A DNA stretch of 64,000 bases from Saturnia japonica (Eukaryota; Arthropoda; Insecta; Lepidoptera; Saturniidae), in contig CM065325.1 of the NCBI GenBank assembly GCA_033032175.1, forward strand, positions 1,082,930 to 1,146,929, given 5' to 3'. Both the position numbers and the translations under genes were made by a program. Shown piece by piece: positions 25,523-39,400 of the stretch. The notes under the pieces are model-generated. The model searched no databases. It was not told where the DNA came from and worked only from the letters and a program-made list of their open reading frames with translations. Numbering within the stretch: the stretch's first letter is position 1; the number at the start of each line of letters is the position of its first letter.

Positions 25523-28500
25523 CTAATACATTCTCCTGAACAAAGTAATCGCGGCAGCACTCGTCAATATAAGAGAGGATAAATCTGGTACACTGCCAGC
25601 GTTAACTCTGCAAGTATCTTCTGTATTATTAAACGTGATAAACGGTGTATCTTGCAGACTGTACTTTGCTATCGCCTGATCAAGTTTCACAGCATCAACG
25701 TCTTTTAAATGCGGCGATCTTGTTAGCTTCCAAATCTCATCTGAAAATCGTATAAGCCTTTTTTGTTAAATACATACATACATACCATCACACCTGTATT
25801 CCCCGAAGGGTTAGGCAGAGGTGTACTAATGTACACCCACAGTTGGTCGAGTATGTTTTTAGGTCCCATGTAATAGGGGGCGAGCCTATTGCTATTAATC
25901 GGGCACGAATTCAAATTCCGAGCTGCTACTGAGAATTTCATAGGAAAAATCCAATAACACTTTGTTCGACCTGGGATTCGAACCCAGGACCTCGCTCATA
26001 GCAGTCGCGCTTACGACCACTAGGCTAACGAGGCAGTTTTTTTTAAACAGTTATTAATTTCAAATTCTTCTAAAACAATAAACATTAACAGAATGAAAAT
26101 TGACGGTAGTGCCTTCGATTGTAAGTACAAGACAATCCAAACAAAACGGCGACCATAGAGAGATCGCAAATTGTCACTATAATGTCAGCCCGCATAAATT
26201 TCTCTTCACGATACGTTTAAAGGACCAGATGTCATACGACGGAAGGAACACAATGGCCGAGAGATAGTTTCACGGCAAGGCAATTATAAAACATAGAAAA
26301 TTTTTTGCTCGTACCGAGATGGAGATTACCGTAAAACTGTGGCTTCGAATCCCGGTGCTTGTGGTTCGTTTACGGAAAGTGTAGGACGGAATTGAGTTTC
26401 ATGAGTATGAACTTAGCCTAAAAATTGTAAACATATTATGTCAAAACCTGGGTGAACGAGCTGCGCTCGGTGTCTTACAATAAAAAAACTATCTAGGTAC
26501 ACTTAGAATGTAAAGCATTATCTGAATACAAAGTTTCATCCAAAGAAAGATAGTAGTCAATATTTTTTGCAAATAATAAAATCGAGAAATGACGAATGAA
26601 AATTTTACAAATAGTAGGTTTTTCAGCGGCAGCACCAATACTTAGACCTAATACCGATACGTAATAGATTTATTTTTTTCATGTTTATAGCAGAATAACC
26701 CCGGATCAGATCAGACGAAACATGTAAAGCCTTATAAAGTACAGAATTATCAAAACAAAATTATGTAACAGAAGATCAAGATTCAACTGTTTTAGGAATT
26801 AGAAACAGGAAAAGATAAACAATTATAAAAAGATACGCGCAAGTCAAAACAATTAATTGGTTTAAAACGAAATCACGCGGTTTTCCATTCGAACGCATTC
26901 AATCTCCATTCAACCAGCAAATTACTTTTTTACCCACTACCGCATATTTTACAGCGAAATAATATTACTAGCGGTATGCCCGCGACTTAGCACGCGTTTT
27001 TGTTTACTCGTATTATTGACAATTAATGTAATCTATCTATTGAAAAATTACATATACTTTCCGTGTACAACATTTCATGAAAATCGGTTAAAAACATTTT
27101 TTTCTTACAATTCTTGTATCTAATCAAATTATGAAATGATGTACTTACGCTTCCCGTGTACAAAATTTCATCAAAATCGGTCTGGCAATTCTTATAGCCC
27201 ATTAATCATGGAACGACTTATATACTTCACGTGTACAAAGTCCATCATACTCGATTAAGAATTAAAGATTTTTTTACGATTTCTAAAGTTAATATTGAAA
27301 TTCCTTTAAACTATCAATTGACCAATAGTATAAGCTTCTCATGTACAACACTGCATCGGTCTAGCTGTTATTGAGTTAAATCCGGTCATACAAACAGATA
27401 GTCAGGCAAACAGACAGAAAACAAAAAAAATAATAATGGCGTATTCGTTATTTGTTTCCTTCGTATAGTATATCTATCGAGAAATTTGGAAAAAATATTA
27501 AATGTACAGACATGAATACAAATTTATTAATATAGATATATTTACAAAATGTTATAGATTATTATAGTAAGAGTTTACCTAAGTAACGTAGTCGTCTATC
27601 CTAAAAAGAAATTGTTAGAGGAAACTGTATAAATAGATATTAGAACTTTTTTGTTCTTCATCAAATTAAAATTTTTAGACTATTTTATATTAATATAGAG
27701 CAAACTGTGCCTCATGGTAAACACAGTACAATTCAAAAACAACGGCAACCATTCAGGGATCTGTAATTCATTGAATGTTACTCTTATCATTCCGGCCTGT
27801 ACTCCGGCCATAAGAGATAATCAATGAAGTGGGATTATCACCATTGTAGTCGTAATCCCGTCGGATAGAGAACCCTATCACCACCCGTTTGATTACTGGA
27901 TATACACCGGTTGGTCCCGGAACGCGAAACACCTAAAGCAATATTATAATATCCTAATAATATAATAAATATGAAAGTGTGTATGTTTGGATGTTTGTTA
28001 CTCAATCACGCAAAAACAGTTGAACGGATTTAGATGAAATATATCACACAGATAGTCTATGACCGGGAATACCACATACGAAACTTTTTATCCTGGTAAA
28101 ATCATAACTTAACCACTGTTATCCTAAAATTATAATACCCATCTATGATTTTCTTTTGATTTGTCGTGTTCCGAGATCAGTTTGTGTATATCCAATAATA
28201 AGCAGACGAAGTCGCGGGTACCAGCTAGTTAATAATAAGCACAATAATTATTCAATTGCTATCACATGGCGATAGAATTGTATCTACTAATTTACTAAAA
28301 TCATTCGCTTCTAATCCAACGTTGTGAATTCGAAATGATAAGTTGTACGATATGTAAGACCTTATAATATATAGTCGCAAATAAATTATTTAAATGAAAA
28401 ATGATTTAAAATGGAATTTACTGAATACTCACAAGTACTGCTATTGCCGTCTTCATTGTTGTAGCAAGCAAAAACAACAGCATAATGTTCGTAATTGATA

Positions 28501-31500
28501 TCCAAAAACGAATAGGTTTCTGTTCTTTTATCTAAAAAGAAATTGAAACGCAAATGAAAAATTTCATCCTTCCATTCTAACAGCTTCCTTTCCCCAGAAC
28601 CTTGGTTCATCACATAGTTGGTTTACCAATTATAAGCAAGTCGAGTCTAAATGTTGTATAGTCATTTAACTCTTCGCACTATATTTGAAGAGCTGCATGT
28701 TGTAGGAAGGGGGACTTCCCAGCTTCATAGTATGACAATAATTTACGAAGACAATTTTTTTGTTTGTGCCGAGATGTTGGTTACCGTTTAGAAATGGCTC
28801 TGGATCCCAGCGCAAGTGATTCTGTTATGAAAGGGCGAAGAGGCAGTTAGGTTAAATAACTCTTTTAGACTTAGTTAGGCAATATTCCTACGCATCAGAA
28901 ACGACTCAATGAACTTAGTAACGTCTGCATAATTAACAAGCCCAAGAATCGACGAGGTGTTTTGCGGATCCGTTCCAAAGGTGCGAACCGTATTCCATAC
29001 AAACCCGTACTTGTGGCATGTAAAAAGGATACACCTGATCGAGCGTAATGAAACGTCGCGCCTTGTTCAAGATTCCAAGTCTCCGAAATTTATATATCCT
29101 GATTTAATCTCTGGAGTTAAGCTCGCTGTGAATATTGAGATATTGCTAACGAGACGTTCTGAAGAGCGGTAAGGGGAAAAACGGGGATTTTTTTCATTTA
29201 AACTCAACCAAGTTACTAAGAGCCATCGAGAAAAGATAAGTATTAGTACAGTACAGTACAGTACAAGGGTAAATAAAGCTCAATGAAAAGTTTCTTCTGT
29301 ATCTTTTCCATTTCTTCCCAACTGCAAGCGGGCACCCATGAACAGTGCTGTCATCTGTATAGGAATAGATATGACCCAAAGGAATATGCAGAAGGCAACG
29401 GGTGTGCGAAAGTATAATTTCAAAACTCCAGCGTTTACTTGCCATGAGCTTCGAATCACATCCATCGCCTAGGACACGAATTCTGCGCTCATGTTGAAAG
29501 CCAGAGATTCATATGCACAAGTTGTCGGGAAGGCCATAAATTAGAAGTTTGGAGAGGAGTCCACATTGCAAGACCCTATTAAAAGCTTTGCCTATATATA
29601 GGGAAGGTCCCTAGCGGTGCAATACGTACACTAGAAGAACACTCGTCGATCGATTCTGGCGTAAACGTATTGACGATTGGCAGTAATTGTTAGAGTTCGA
29701 TCGATCCCCCTTCTTGGTAATCTGTTATACATTAGCTTCCCTCTAAATCTCAGGGCACGACACCAGAGCGATAGGCAGCCGGTATAAAGGCATAAATACA
29801 GGAGACAACACAGCTATATATTTTTTTAAAGCTACTGCTGGAATGCCATCCGAAGCAGTACCGTTTCGAACATCGAACGATCACAATTCTCTAGTCACGT
29901 CACGATCTTAAATCGTGTTTTAGTCATTGTAACTCCGCAGCTAGATAAAACCGGCGGTTGTGCCTTGCAATCGTCGAGTCAAGAGTTAGCTACAAAGATC
30001 GCGGAAAAAGAGCTTGTGGCTCATGGGCTAGTGATCTATCAGAGCATCTCACCGAGGGTTATGCATTACAACAGAAATTAGCTTGCATGGCTTTGGCCAG
30101 CCTATGAGTTTAGAAAAGCCAAATCTTTTATAAGTTATATAGAGATTCACACCAAATTTCTATTTCCGGCGACGGTTGTTAAATCATCCTTATTTTTATA
30201 ATCTAATCTACTCAACCTCAACTAATTCTATCTTTAGATTATAAAGTCTAGCCCCATAATTTAAAAAAATATTACTTAACCTAACAAGCATAAATTAATT
30301 ATATACCTATTATAAATAATAAAATTTTACCCTCTACTTAACGCACGAAAAAAACTTATCTTCAAAAATACATTTCATTTTTTTTTTAATAATAGCTCGG
30401 CACATTGACGGTACTGTCGCTGATGGTAAGCACATCACAGTCCAAACACAACGGTGACCAACGAGAGATCTAAATCCATCGGCGGTCACCGCTGCCATGT
30501 CAGCCTGCAAAAATATATCTTCACGTTACGCTTAAAGGACCTAATGTCGTAAAAAGGAGGGAACACACTGGCCCGAAGAAGGTTTCACAACATCAGGGTA
30601 CTACAGAGATAGGTCATAGAGATCTTTTTAGTTCGTGCCGAGATGGAGGTTACCGTATAACTGTGACTCAGAACCCAGCGTATGTGGTTCTGTTGTGGAA
30701 CGGAGAGGAGGGCATTAGATTAAACAGCTCTTCAGAAGACTCACTATGATACAGACGACAGAACACACTCAGCAACGCTATAATTATAACATAACGTTAT
30801 TACAATGTATTTAAAAAAAAAAGTAAAAAATCCTTACCATCATAAGTAACCATTAGCAAATCGCCTCCGCTACTGTTACTGTTCGGATCTGGTGTCAGGG
30901 CGACAGAACCATTATAAAAAGTAACTGTATTATTAGTAATCCAGCGGATTGAAACACCGAGGGTGTCTTGGTGATCAAAAATAATCATCGCACAGTCACC
31001 TTGCACATCTAGGTCCGTGGCAACCGCTGATATATACCAAGTTCCATCTAACTGTAAACAATGGTATACAAAATAACCATTTATTAGATTACATAATTCC
31101 ACTTCTAAATATTGTTCTTCATTTCAAAAATTGAAGCAATGTTTTTACGTGGGACAAATTTACAAATACCGTTTCGAACCTAGGTGAGTTTGAATACCTG
31201 CAATGAGCCTGAACTTTCGACGTAAAAGGAGTACATCGTGATTAAAGCATAGCATGGTGGTAATATATTTTATAACACCTCTAGCTAGCTTCTACACTCA
31301 AGTAAAAAAAATTCACCAAGCATCTTTAAGTATATTCCGGCAAATGAATCTGAGAGCTTAGCATATTAACATATTACCATTTTGGGCTACACTGTAACTT
31401 CACACCAGGTGAGATTGTGGTCGAACTCTAAGCCTATAATGAATTGAAAAAAAGGCTTTTTGGATCAGTCATTCAAAGCCAAGTTATGTTTCAGATAACT

Positions 31501-32065
31501 GAACTGAACATACCCAGCAAACATTTAAAAAAAAAAGTTTATTAAGTGTTGTCAAAATCTACACCTTTCTATATGTGTGGTTCTATCTGTAAAGTAATTT
31601 TTAGTCCAAATTTCTTGATAGACGTTAAATTTTTTTTTGTCTGTCTGCCTGTTAGTATGTCCGGATTTAACTCAAAAACAGCTTCACCGTTTTTATATAA
31701 TTTCATATATTAGAAGCTAATGTGATTGCTATAAGAATTGTCAATAATACTTTTAGAAATAGTATTTTTTTAGGTTAAATTTTGATAAATTATATGTGAT
31801 CCTCAATTGATAGATATAATGATCGATTGACGATTGATGATAATTAAAATTTTAAATTACGGTATTGATATGATTACTGCGTAACAAACGTAAGCGGAGC
31901 CGCAGGCATACCACTAGTAAATTATAAATTAGTTAATTACAATTGAACTAAACTTACTTCTTTCCAATCTAGTTCCCTCGGTGTAACAAAAGGACAAGTA
32001 TTATTCCTAACGATAGACTCCACTTTCATAACCAGAAGTCCTATTATGTAACTATAGCGGAACAT
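25523..32065 (-). CDS. LipA: secreted or surface lipocalin, four exons
   Basis: Exons (minus strand): 32065-31958, 31051-30838, 28531-28433, 25740-25523; all introns are GT-AG, phases 0, 1, 1, giving 213 codons with stop. Residues 1-17 form a signal peptide. The lipocalin G-x-W motif is G39-T40-W41 at the start of exon 2; exon 3 carries N120-Y121 and C130 (HYAVVFAC); exon 4 opens with W144-K-L-T-R148. Cysteines at 24, 56, 130 and 184 fit the two-disulphide apolipoprotein D pattern. Exon 2 is rich in Asn-x-Ser/Thr. The start at 32065 is preferred over an in-frame ATG at 32122 because a TATA box (32141-32148) and a TCAGT initiator (32113-32117) place transcription start near 32115. The C-terminus (193-208) is hydrophobic, after an Asn-Ala-Gly-Ser stretch at 187-190, so a GPI anchor is possible. 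Family known: small hydrophobic-ligand carriers; ligand not predictable. Introns hold SINE, LINE and Helitron-like insertions. Confidence 0.88.
25785..26036 (-). mobile_element. tRNA-derived SINE, family S2 (copy 1)
   Basis: Minus-strand head GCCTCGTTAGCCTAGTGGTC (A box) with GGGTTCGAATCCCAGG (B box), body, and a CATA-repeat tail at 25771-25785. It sits in LipA intron 3, and its tail ends about 45 bp from the exon 4 acceptor. Confidence 0.85.
26050..26420 (-). mobile_element. LINE 3' tail, family 1
   Basis: Shares with 30385-30730 and 42225-42600 the RT C-terminal block and the untranslated tail. Truncated LINE end inside LipA intron 3. Confidence 0.65.
26968..27545 (-). mobile_element. Helitron-like element, family B
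   Basis: Begins CTAGCGGTATGCCCGCGACT and runs to TTTATTAATATAGAT. Repeated internal block CCGTGTACAACATTTCATGA. In LipA intron 3. Confidence 0.55.
27950..28225 (+). mobile_element. Helitron-like element, family C
   Basis: AATATGAAAGTGTGTATGTT head and AGTCGCGGGTACCAGCTAG end, about 275 bp. In LipA intron 3; it contains one copy of the 45-bp dispersed module (28145-28190). Confidence 0.5.
28145..28190 (+). repeat. 45-bp dispersed module, copy 4
   Basis: ATTTTCTTTTGATTTGTCGT then GTTCCGAGATCAG, ending TGTGTATA, 30 bp before a Helitron-like CTAG end. This suggests the module is the tail of such elements. Confidence 0.55.
28640..30110 (-). pseudogene. jockey/CR1-like LINE reverse transcriptase remnant in LipA intron 2
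   Basis: Broken frames on the minus strand give KKGDRSNSNNY, KAFNRVLQCGLLSKLLIYGL, a decayed VNAGV...LLHI block, SYTDDSTVHG (the catalytic YxDD region, near 29350) and, further on, VCMEYGSHLWNGSAKHLVDS. These are RT blocks in order. Its 3' part (28738-28860) matches the LINE tails at 26050, 30385 and 42225. Confidence 0.75.
30385..30730 (-). mobile_element. LINE 3' tail, family 1, with poly(A)
   Basis: Minus-strand copy ending in a T run on the plus strand (30379-30388). Encodes traces of SYTVTSISARTKKI and SFKRNVK. In LipA intron 2. Confidence 0.7.
31560..31915 (+). mobile_element. Helitron-like element, family B
   Basis: Ends GGCATACCACTAG, the inverse of the 26968 end. In LipA intron 1. 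Confidence 0.5.
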
Positions 32066-32112
32066 CTTAGAACCTTGTCGTAGCATTAGACCGGAACCAA
32101 CTTGCAACGACA

Positions 32113-32148
32113 ACTGAGACATCGTGTAAAAACGTTTACACTTTTATA
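32113..32148 (-). promoter_or_regulatory. LipA core promoter: TATA box and initiator
   Basis: On the minus strand TATAAAAG (32148-32141) is followed 33 bases on by TCAGT (32117-32113), the arthropod initiator consensus. The spacing is that of a classic insect TATA-Inr promoter and leaves a leader of about 50 nt before the ATG at 32065. Confidence 0.6.
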
Positions 32149-32149
32149 G

Positions 32150-33412
32150 AGATGATCAGTTTTTGCTATAGAATGTTTACATTATTTTTACAGTTTTTAG
32201 GTTTAAATATTTAAGAATCATGAATTTCTTCTTACAAAATACAATAGATAACAACAATGACCTCCTATTCTTGATTTCATTTGGCTGTGGAAATTAAAAC
32301 TTTTATTTGAAATATACATAGGTACTCATGCGGTAGACCTTGAAATTAATTCTTTAATCGAGTCGTTAGCTGAATTGTATAATTCTGGCTAAATTAAATA
32401 TTGCATATCGCTTTGATTAACTCATAATGAGTGCTAATAGTAAACGTGAGTCATCTTAATAGTATTCTTTGAAGAAAATATAGGGATGAAACGAAGGAGC
32501 CACGACGAATACTTGAGCAATTATTATTTAAAATACTAAATGAATCGAGACAAGAAGAACATTCTGCCTTAGGACAAGATTTAATGCTAGTTTAACTAAC
32601 TAAACTTAAATTGAAAATGTATTACCGAACACCTATCAGTATATTTAATTAATTCGATTACAGTTGCACTTGCTAATTGAGTAATTTGTACTCAAATTTA
32701 ATTTAGTATAATACCATATTCAACGCCATTTATAGTTTTATAAGCAATATTATATTGATAAAATTTAGAAGAAAATTGAAATCCATTATTGACTAATAAA
32801 AAGAAGTAGAATCAATGTAAAGTTTAGGTGCAGAAACACCGATGCCATTATTTAAATAATTATATTTATCAGCCATTAGAAGAAAGTTTTGATTCATCAT
32901 TGAACAATAATGATTTGGCTGCTGCGGAAGCACCAAAGTTACACGTATGTTTCTGTTGTAAAGCAGTAGAGTTTGCACTGCTGTATTTCGGTCTGAAGGA
33001 TGATGAGGTCATTAACACGAACTGGCAAAGAAAGCGTTGCAACTAAGTCCTCAAGAGCCGCAACCTACTATCGCCGACTTCAGTTAAATTTACAGTTATT
33101 TTTGAGTTTCCCGTTTTTTTTCATGGAGACGGTTTCTATGCTACTCTATACGCAATAGGTGGAGCTGTCGCCGGGTTGTTGATCACTGGAAAGGGCAGAA
33201 CAACACCTACGGGACCAGCTAATAAAATATAAGACCACAATATGAAAACGTATCACTGTGATTGTAAATACACAATATCGCATAAGATTGCATGATAAGA
33301 GTATATTCATCCATTCCAATCCCTATCAGTAGTTCATCAGATAAAATGAACAGATAAACCTCACTGATCTGTAAAATAATGCAATGGAATAGTCGTAAAA
33401 GTATAATCGAAT
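32150..33412. other. LipA/LipB divergent intergenic region
   Basis: 1.35 kb between the two start codons, so any shared control elements lie here. 32790-33075 has broken coding-like traces of unknown type. For LipB only a weak TATA-like GATAAAAT (33340) is seen. Confidence 0.5.
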
Positions 33413-36400
33413 ATGTCTCACAAATTGCTACTAGTGATATTGATCGTATTTAGTATTGGATTATGCAGTGGTCAGGTTTTGCAGTTCGGTACTTGTGTTG
33501 ATGTCGAGACTATGAGATATTTCGATTTAGTACGGGTGAGTTTGTTATAAACTACATTACTGGCTTCCATCTAAATCCCGAGGTGTTTACTTACGTATAG
33601 AGTGTAATTGTTTGTTCACGTCTAATTTACCGACTGATTTTTATATTTAACAAGACTTTCATTAAATTCATTTATAATCCAAAATCTCTCATCAATAGCT
33701 CCTTGCATTTTTTATAGACATAACGGCCACACGACAGTAACTGCGTAGATCTGTAGATTAAAGCTGATACTTGGGGTTTGAGAATTAAGGTGCTCAAATT
33801 TGTGTCATTCGTTACCTTACATCTATTTTCTTATGTCATCAACAACGATCTTGTAAAGATATCGTAACGCCCTTGAATGAATCTGATATTGCAAATTATC
33901 TAATTCCCAACATGATTGTTCAAACCATAATATTGACCCACTTTTCGTACTACTGAACTGTCGTCGGTACGTACTATTGACTGAATCACCTCAAAATGCC
34001 AGCCGATGGCTCAGGGTTCTTACTCCAATCTACGGACTATTTGTTCACATTGCTACAGTTATTCTTCAAGAACTACTCATCTAAGGATAATAAAGATGGT
34101 AGGGCCTTCGTTAAAAGCCGTTATAGGAGGCGGGATCTTAGAATACATACACCGTGAATATTCTGACATATACAATATCGATTTTAAAGAGCTTGACTTA
34201 ACTTTGATACTTATTGCAAGAAGAAAACATACATACATACCATCACGCCTATATTCCCCGAAGGGTTAGGCACAGATGTACTAATTGTACACCCATAATT
34301 CACCGAGTATGTTTTTAGGTCCCATGTAATAGGGGGCGAGCCTATTGCCATTAATCGGGCACGAAACCAAACTCCAAGCTGCTACTGAGAATTTCATAGT
34401 AAAAACCCAATAACACTTTTCTCGACCTGGGATTCGAACCCAGGACCTCGCTCATAGCAGTCGCGCTAATGTCCCCTAGGCTAACGAGGCAGTCGAAGAG
34501 AGAAGAAAACAATTTCTATAAAAATCATCGTCGTCAAATAGCTGTCGATGACGACTAATAAGAAATAGTTGTTTAAATGGCAGATAGTGAATAAATAGCT
34601 TTCTACTGGTCTATCACTTCGCAAACATAAATATTATATGTCGAAATATGTTGGAATCGTACTGATCAACCCTTAAATGCAGTAAAACTAGATAAGCTTG
34701 AATTTCAGGTTCAGGTGATCTTCTCCGCAAAGAAAATAAAAGTTTAGATATGTACACTAAATACATATGTACAACTAAATAAATTCTGATAATTTATGTT
34801 AGTATATACTAAATAAATCGCACTTAATTAGGTTTGGAAGTCAGTGTGCATTTAATTTCATCAAAATTCCTTTTTTTCTTTTATGTATATCCGTTAACAT
34901 ACGTAATAGGTCATTATAACCTCACTATTGGTGTACTACCGCATATCGCATAATATTTTAGATTTTCCTTGAATAATAAAATATACCAGTATTTTTTAAA
35001 TCTCATTCTTTTCATGAAAATACATTTTTGTATCAGTTTTAATAAAATAGGTATACTAATACAACACAATTTTAAGAAATCGAATTTTAAACTTTTCCAT
35101 TGCCTCTTAATCAATATTTACAAGAAAACGTTAGAAATTTTCAGTTGAATTCAATACGTCTTTAGTATTTAGTTATAATCACTTTGTGTGCTCAATTATT
35201 ATTATATATCCTTACATGCCATTAATTTTTACAGAGAGACTAATTAAACAATCGTTTAAAATGTTTTTTTAACGATAAAAGTAGTATATTACTCAAAGAT
35301 GATTTATCAAATCGATATTATGATACATTTTCGAAAAATAAAACATTGTCAATGGTTTTGAAGAGTTCCCTGATGTATCTCCGAAGCTGAAGATCCAATA
35401 ATAATACAATTAAAATGAGACCACCCTTCAGGTATCCCTAATACATCAAAAAAAGAATCATCAAAAACGGTTCATAAACAAAGACTTATAGTTGAACATC
35501 TATGATATATATATTCGAATTCAGTACTAAGAACTTGTACTAAAAGAATTACAGACAATAACACCTTTAAAATATTCTTTCAGTTCCTAGGCCAATGGTA
35601 TGAAATCGAGCGTTTTCCAGCATGGTTCGAAGATTATGGACAATGTGCGTATAAGCGATTTCAATATTGCAACAGAAGAGTGGAAATTGAGCACGTGTTC
35701 ATCAGAGACGGAGTTCAATTTGTACTGCATATGAACAGCACTTACAATCCTGGCGATGAAGCCATCTTTGATATAGAAGTGAATAATATCGGTAAGATTT
35801 TAATTACATTATACTTATTACATGTAATAATAGAAGTTTTTTTGGTAATAGTGTTAGATTCTATAACAAGATCCCGAAGCAGAATACCGATTTGCCGGAC
35901 AACAAGTTTTAAGGACCATGTCACGCGGGCTTTACTGTCACAAGGTTATTATAGGGTGGATCATTATGTGAATGATGGTGATGTCTGAAAATGACTCCCT
36001 CTCTGTGCATCCACTAAATTATTATTATTGTACCTGTTAAATTAACATTTGTACAGTTGACAAAAAAAAAACCCAATCGAGTTTCTTACCGGTTCTTCTC
36101 GATGTCTGGAACGTTTTCCGAACCGGCAATGGTGTTTTGACGTTCATAAGTGCCTTCTTAGGGACTAAATTGAATAAAGATTATTTTGATTTCCATTTTT
36201 ATAAGAATCTAAAATTGAAGAATAACGATTTTCGAATATTCTCTCGGCATTGGAAGAACTATGATTTTTCTGAATTTATATTTTATACAAACAGGAAGAA
36301 ACTATCACTTACGTGCGATAAACGAAATTATAACTAAACGTATTATAATTACTTTCATTGGATATTAGTAATAGACAAAAGCCCTTATCATTTTGTAAAC

Positions 36401-39400
36401 AAAGTATATTTATTATATATAGTAGAAGTATAGTATATTACAATAGGAAATATTACTCTGATATCAGAATATATTAATTTGGAATGTTCATCTAACCTAT
36501 GACTCTAAAAAGCTGTTAAAAATTATGTCTATACATTTCACAGATCCTGTTGGAATACCATTATCAGTTATTTCCACAGATTATACAAATTATGCAGTAG
36601 TTTATGGATGTAAAAATAATGAACAGCTTGGTATCAAATACAGTAAGTAAATAACGAAATATAATAAAACTTTCAAGTCACGAGAAAATTCAGCAATTCC
36701 CTTCTTCTCTTTAAATTAAGAGCTCAGCTTTTGTCTTTCACTGTTCCCTATCCTTTCTTTTAACATCTTGATACGACACGACAATGATTGAAAAAAAATA
36801 TCAGCGTGCAAACAACGTGATGAATTTAACCATAAATGATATAAATCTAAATTAATTTTACAGTTTTGTTTTAAATAGTGCAAAAATAATTTAATGTTGT
36901 TTATAATTAATATTAATGTAATTAAATTAAAATGAATTATTTATAAGTGAAAATAAAAGTAATTACCATAGTTAAAATAATGTTTATATTATATAAACAC
37001 CGTTAAATTAAAATTGACACAGTTATTATTTATTATTGATTGTTAAACTTCATCATGTCGCACTTTCGTTAGATGGTGTGGGTGTAGCTTTTAACTATTT
37101 TAACCTCCAGGTACTAAAAGCTCCAAAAGAATTTTATTTTCAAAAAGATTAAAATACAAAAGAACCAAATGTAATTTTTTTACAATGGGTACTTTCTAAG
37201 GGTACATAATTACATGAAAATATATTTTTTTAATTTTGAAACTTTAAATTATGAAGATTTCTGTGTAACATAATTTTTGTCCTCAAACATTTTAAGCAAT
37301 TTAATGCAATATTCTGTAATAATTCTCGTATTCGTCCCTAGGCAGTATTAAAAAAGATTTGAATAAACCTTTGATTTTTAAATCTAAAATTAAAACTCGG
37401 TTTAATGAATATTATAGTTCGTATATGCGAGTATTTATGGAAAGTTTTTCTAAGGAAAGTGAATGGGGATCTGATTATTTATGCTCATTATTAAATTCCT
37501 AGTAAAAGAATATAGTCAGTCGCATATTTTAGAAACTGGTTTCAGGACAACAATCAGATTGTTGTTGTTGTAGAGACAAGTCACTGATGTGTCATGGTTA
37601 TTTTATCAATAAAAGCAAATTACGTGCAGATACAAAATAAGAATATTATATTGAATATAATTAAGATAAATTAATTTTATTTCAGCTCATAATATTAATT
37701 ATAATTCTTATAACCCGTCAATTGAAGAATAATATATGTATAATTCCCGTGTATAAATTTCATAAAAATCGGTTGACAATTAATATATTACAAATTATTA
37801 AGTAATTTGACGATTTCCAAAAGTATTTTTGAAGATTTTAATAGCTTATAAATTATGAAATATGTTATAAGTACTTTCTGTGCATAAAATTCCATCAAAA
37901 TCGGTTAGTTTATATGATTTTTTTAACGATTATTGAATGTCATTGACCCTTGATATAGTGATTCAATTGAGCAATAACACAATATTCTTCTTTTACGAAA
38001 TTTAATTAAAATTGATCTAGCTGTATTTCACTTTTCACCGACATACAAATAGACATAACATACCTACAATTATTTATTTCATATTCGTGATCAATGTCCC
38101 TTATAATAGACATCTAGCAAGGAATTTGAAAAAAAAATTCTTGTACAGACAGAACTTTACATTTATTAATATAGCTTAATGTATGTAAATATATTGTCAT
38201 TCTATCTTATAGAAACCGAAGTTTCTATTCATCTATCGCGTATAAATCATAATACATTTTTGATTCTTTTTTTTCTTCATTTAACGATTCAACTAACATT
38301 TCGAAAAAATGTAGATACAGCTACTTTTAATCATAATGTATTAAATTCACATTAACAAATTGAAAACGAATTATTGAATAGATTAACTAGAATAAAAAAC
38401 GTCAATATGTTAAACTGTTTTTTTTTTAAGATCTTAAAATAATATTAAATTCAGACAGCATAAAATAATGTTTGGTTTCCGCAACGCTACAACTAGATAG
38501 CGCGATACCTACAAGCAATAGAGTACGGCATCATAATATCGTAGTGTGTAGGGACTATATGAAATGACGCTTGTGTGTGTGACGAAATTATATTGTGAAG
38601 TTCAAAACTTTACCCTAATGATAGAAAAAAAAAAAAATCTTTAAATAATTTAATGAAGTACTGCGCTTGTCAATGTACAGACTCGAGTACGCCGATTGCG
38701 GCGTAGTTTTGATTGCCGATTTTTATAGTACGCTGACGGCATCAAGTTGAAGCGCCAGCGAATACTAATCATTAATCTATGTCAGACAGTTATTAAAAAT
38801 AAAATATTCATTGAATGTTATTTGTATGAAATCTATTTTAACGGTCTATTAAAAGTATTGATTATATTTTACAATATCAGTTACAGTGAGAGCCGACAAG
38901 AGGTGAAGATAAACAAGATATACCATCAGAAACATTGTACACTCATCCAAATGCGCTATTAGATGTTTCGTATCAAAACTAATTAATTAATGAACTCTGA
39001 ATCACCTCACTAAGCTTGATATGTTTAATTGTCATAACGGTCGACCAGCCCCCATCAACCCCCCTCCCCCAAGCTATATATAATTTTTAAGCCTATCATA
39101 ATTGTTCTGACTTCTCTCAAGTAGAAATTATTTTAAAGCAGACTCATTAGTTCAAGAAAAATTTAGGGTCATTGTACACTTTTTTTATTTTAATAATTTC
39201 CCAATATGTTTTTTTTTCATTCTCTACTATAAAGTGTCATCTCAGTGTGTCATGCATACCTACCGTTACTTAAACTATCCATCCACACCTTCTTCACATG
39301 CCTATACCATGCTAACCTATTTACCCCTCAACTTCTCTGTAAAAATGATAATTTCAAGCTTCAATCAATATTAATCAATAATTTATAAGTATTTATTACC

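Noticed and set aside
23719..26036. tRNA genes at the B-box sequences
   Set aside because: The tRNA-like heads lack complete acceptor and anticodon stems and continue into shared SINE bodies, so they are SINE heads.
30800..31102. 100-codon open frame, minus strand
   Set aside because: This is LipA exon 2 with intron read-through at both ends; replaced by the spliced model.
35680..35988. 102-codon open frame, plus strand
   Set aside because: It is LipB exon 2 read through its donor site at 35792; the intronic part is not coding.
38747..38962. 71-codon frame in LipB intron 3
   Set aside because: AT-rich, Ile/Lys/Asn/Tyr-heavy composition expected by chance in this DNA.
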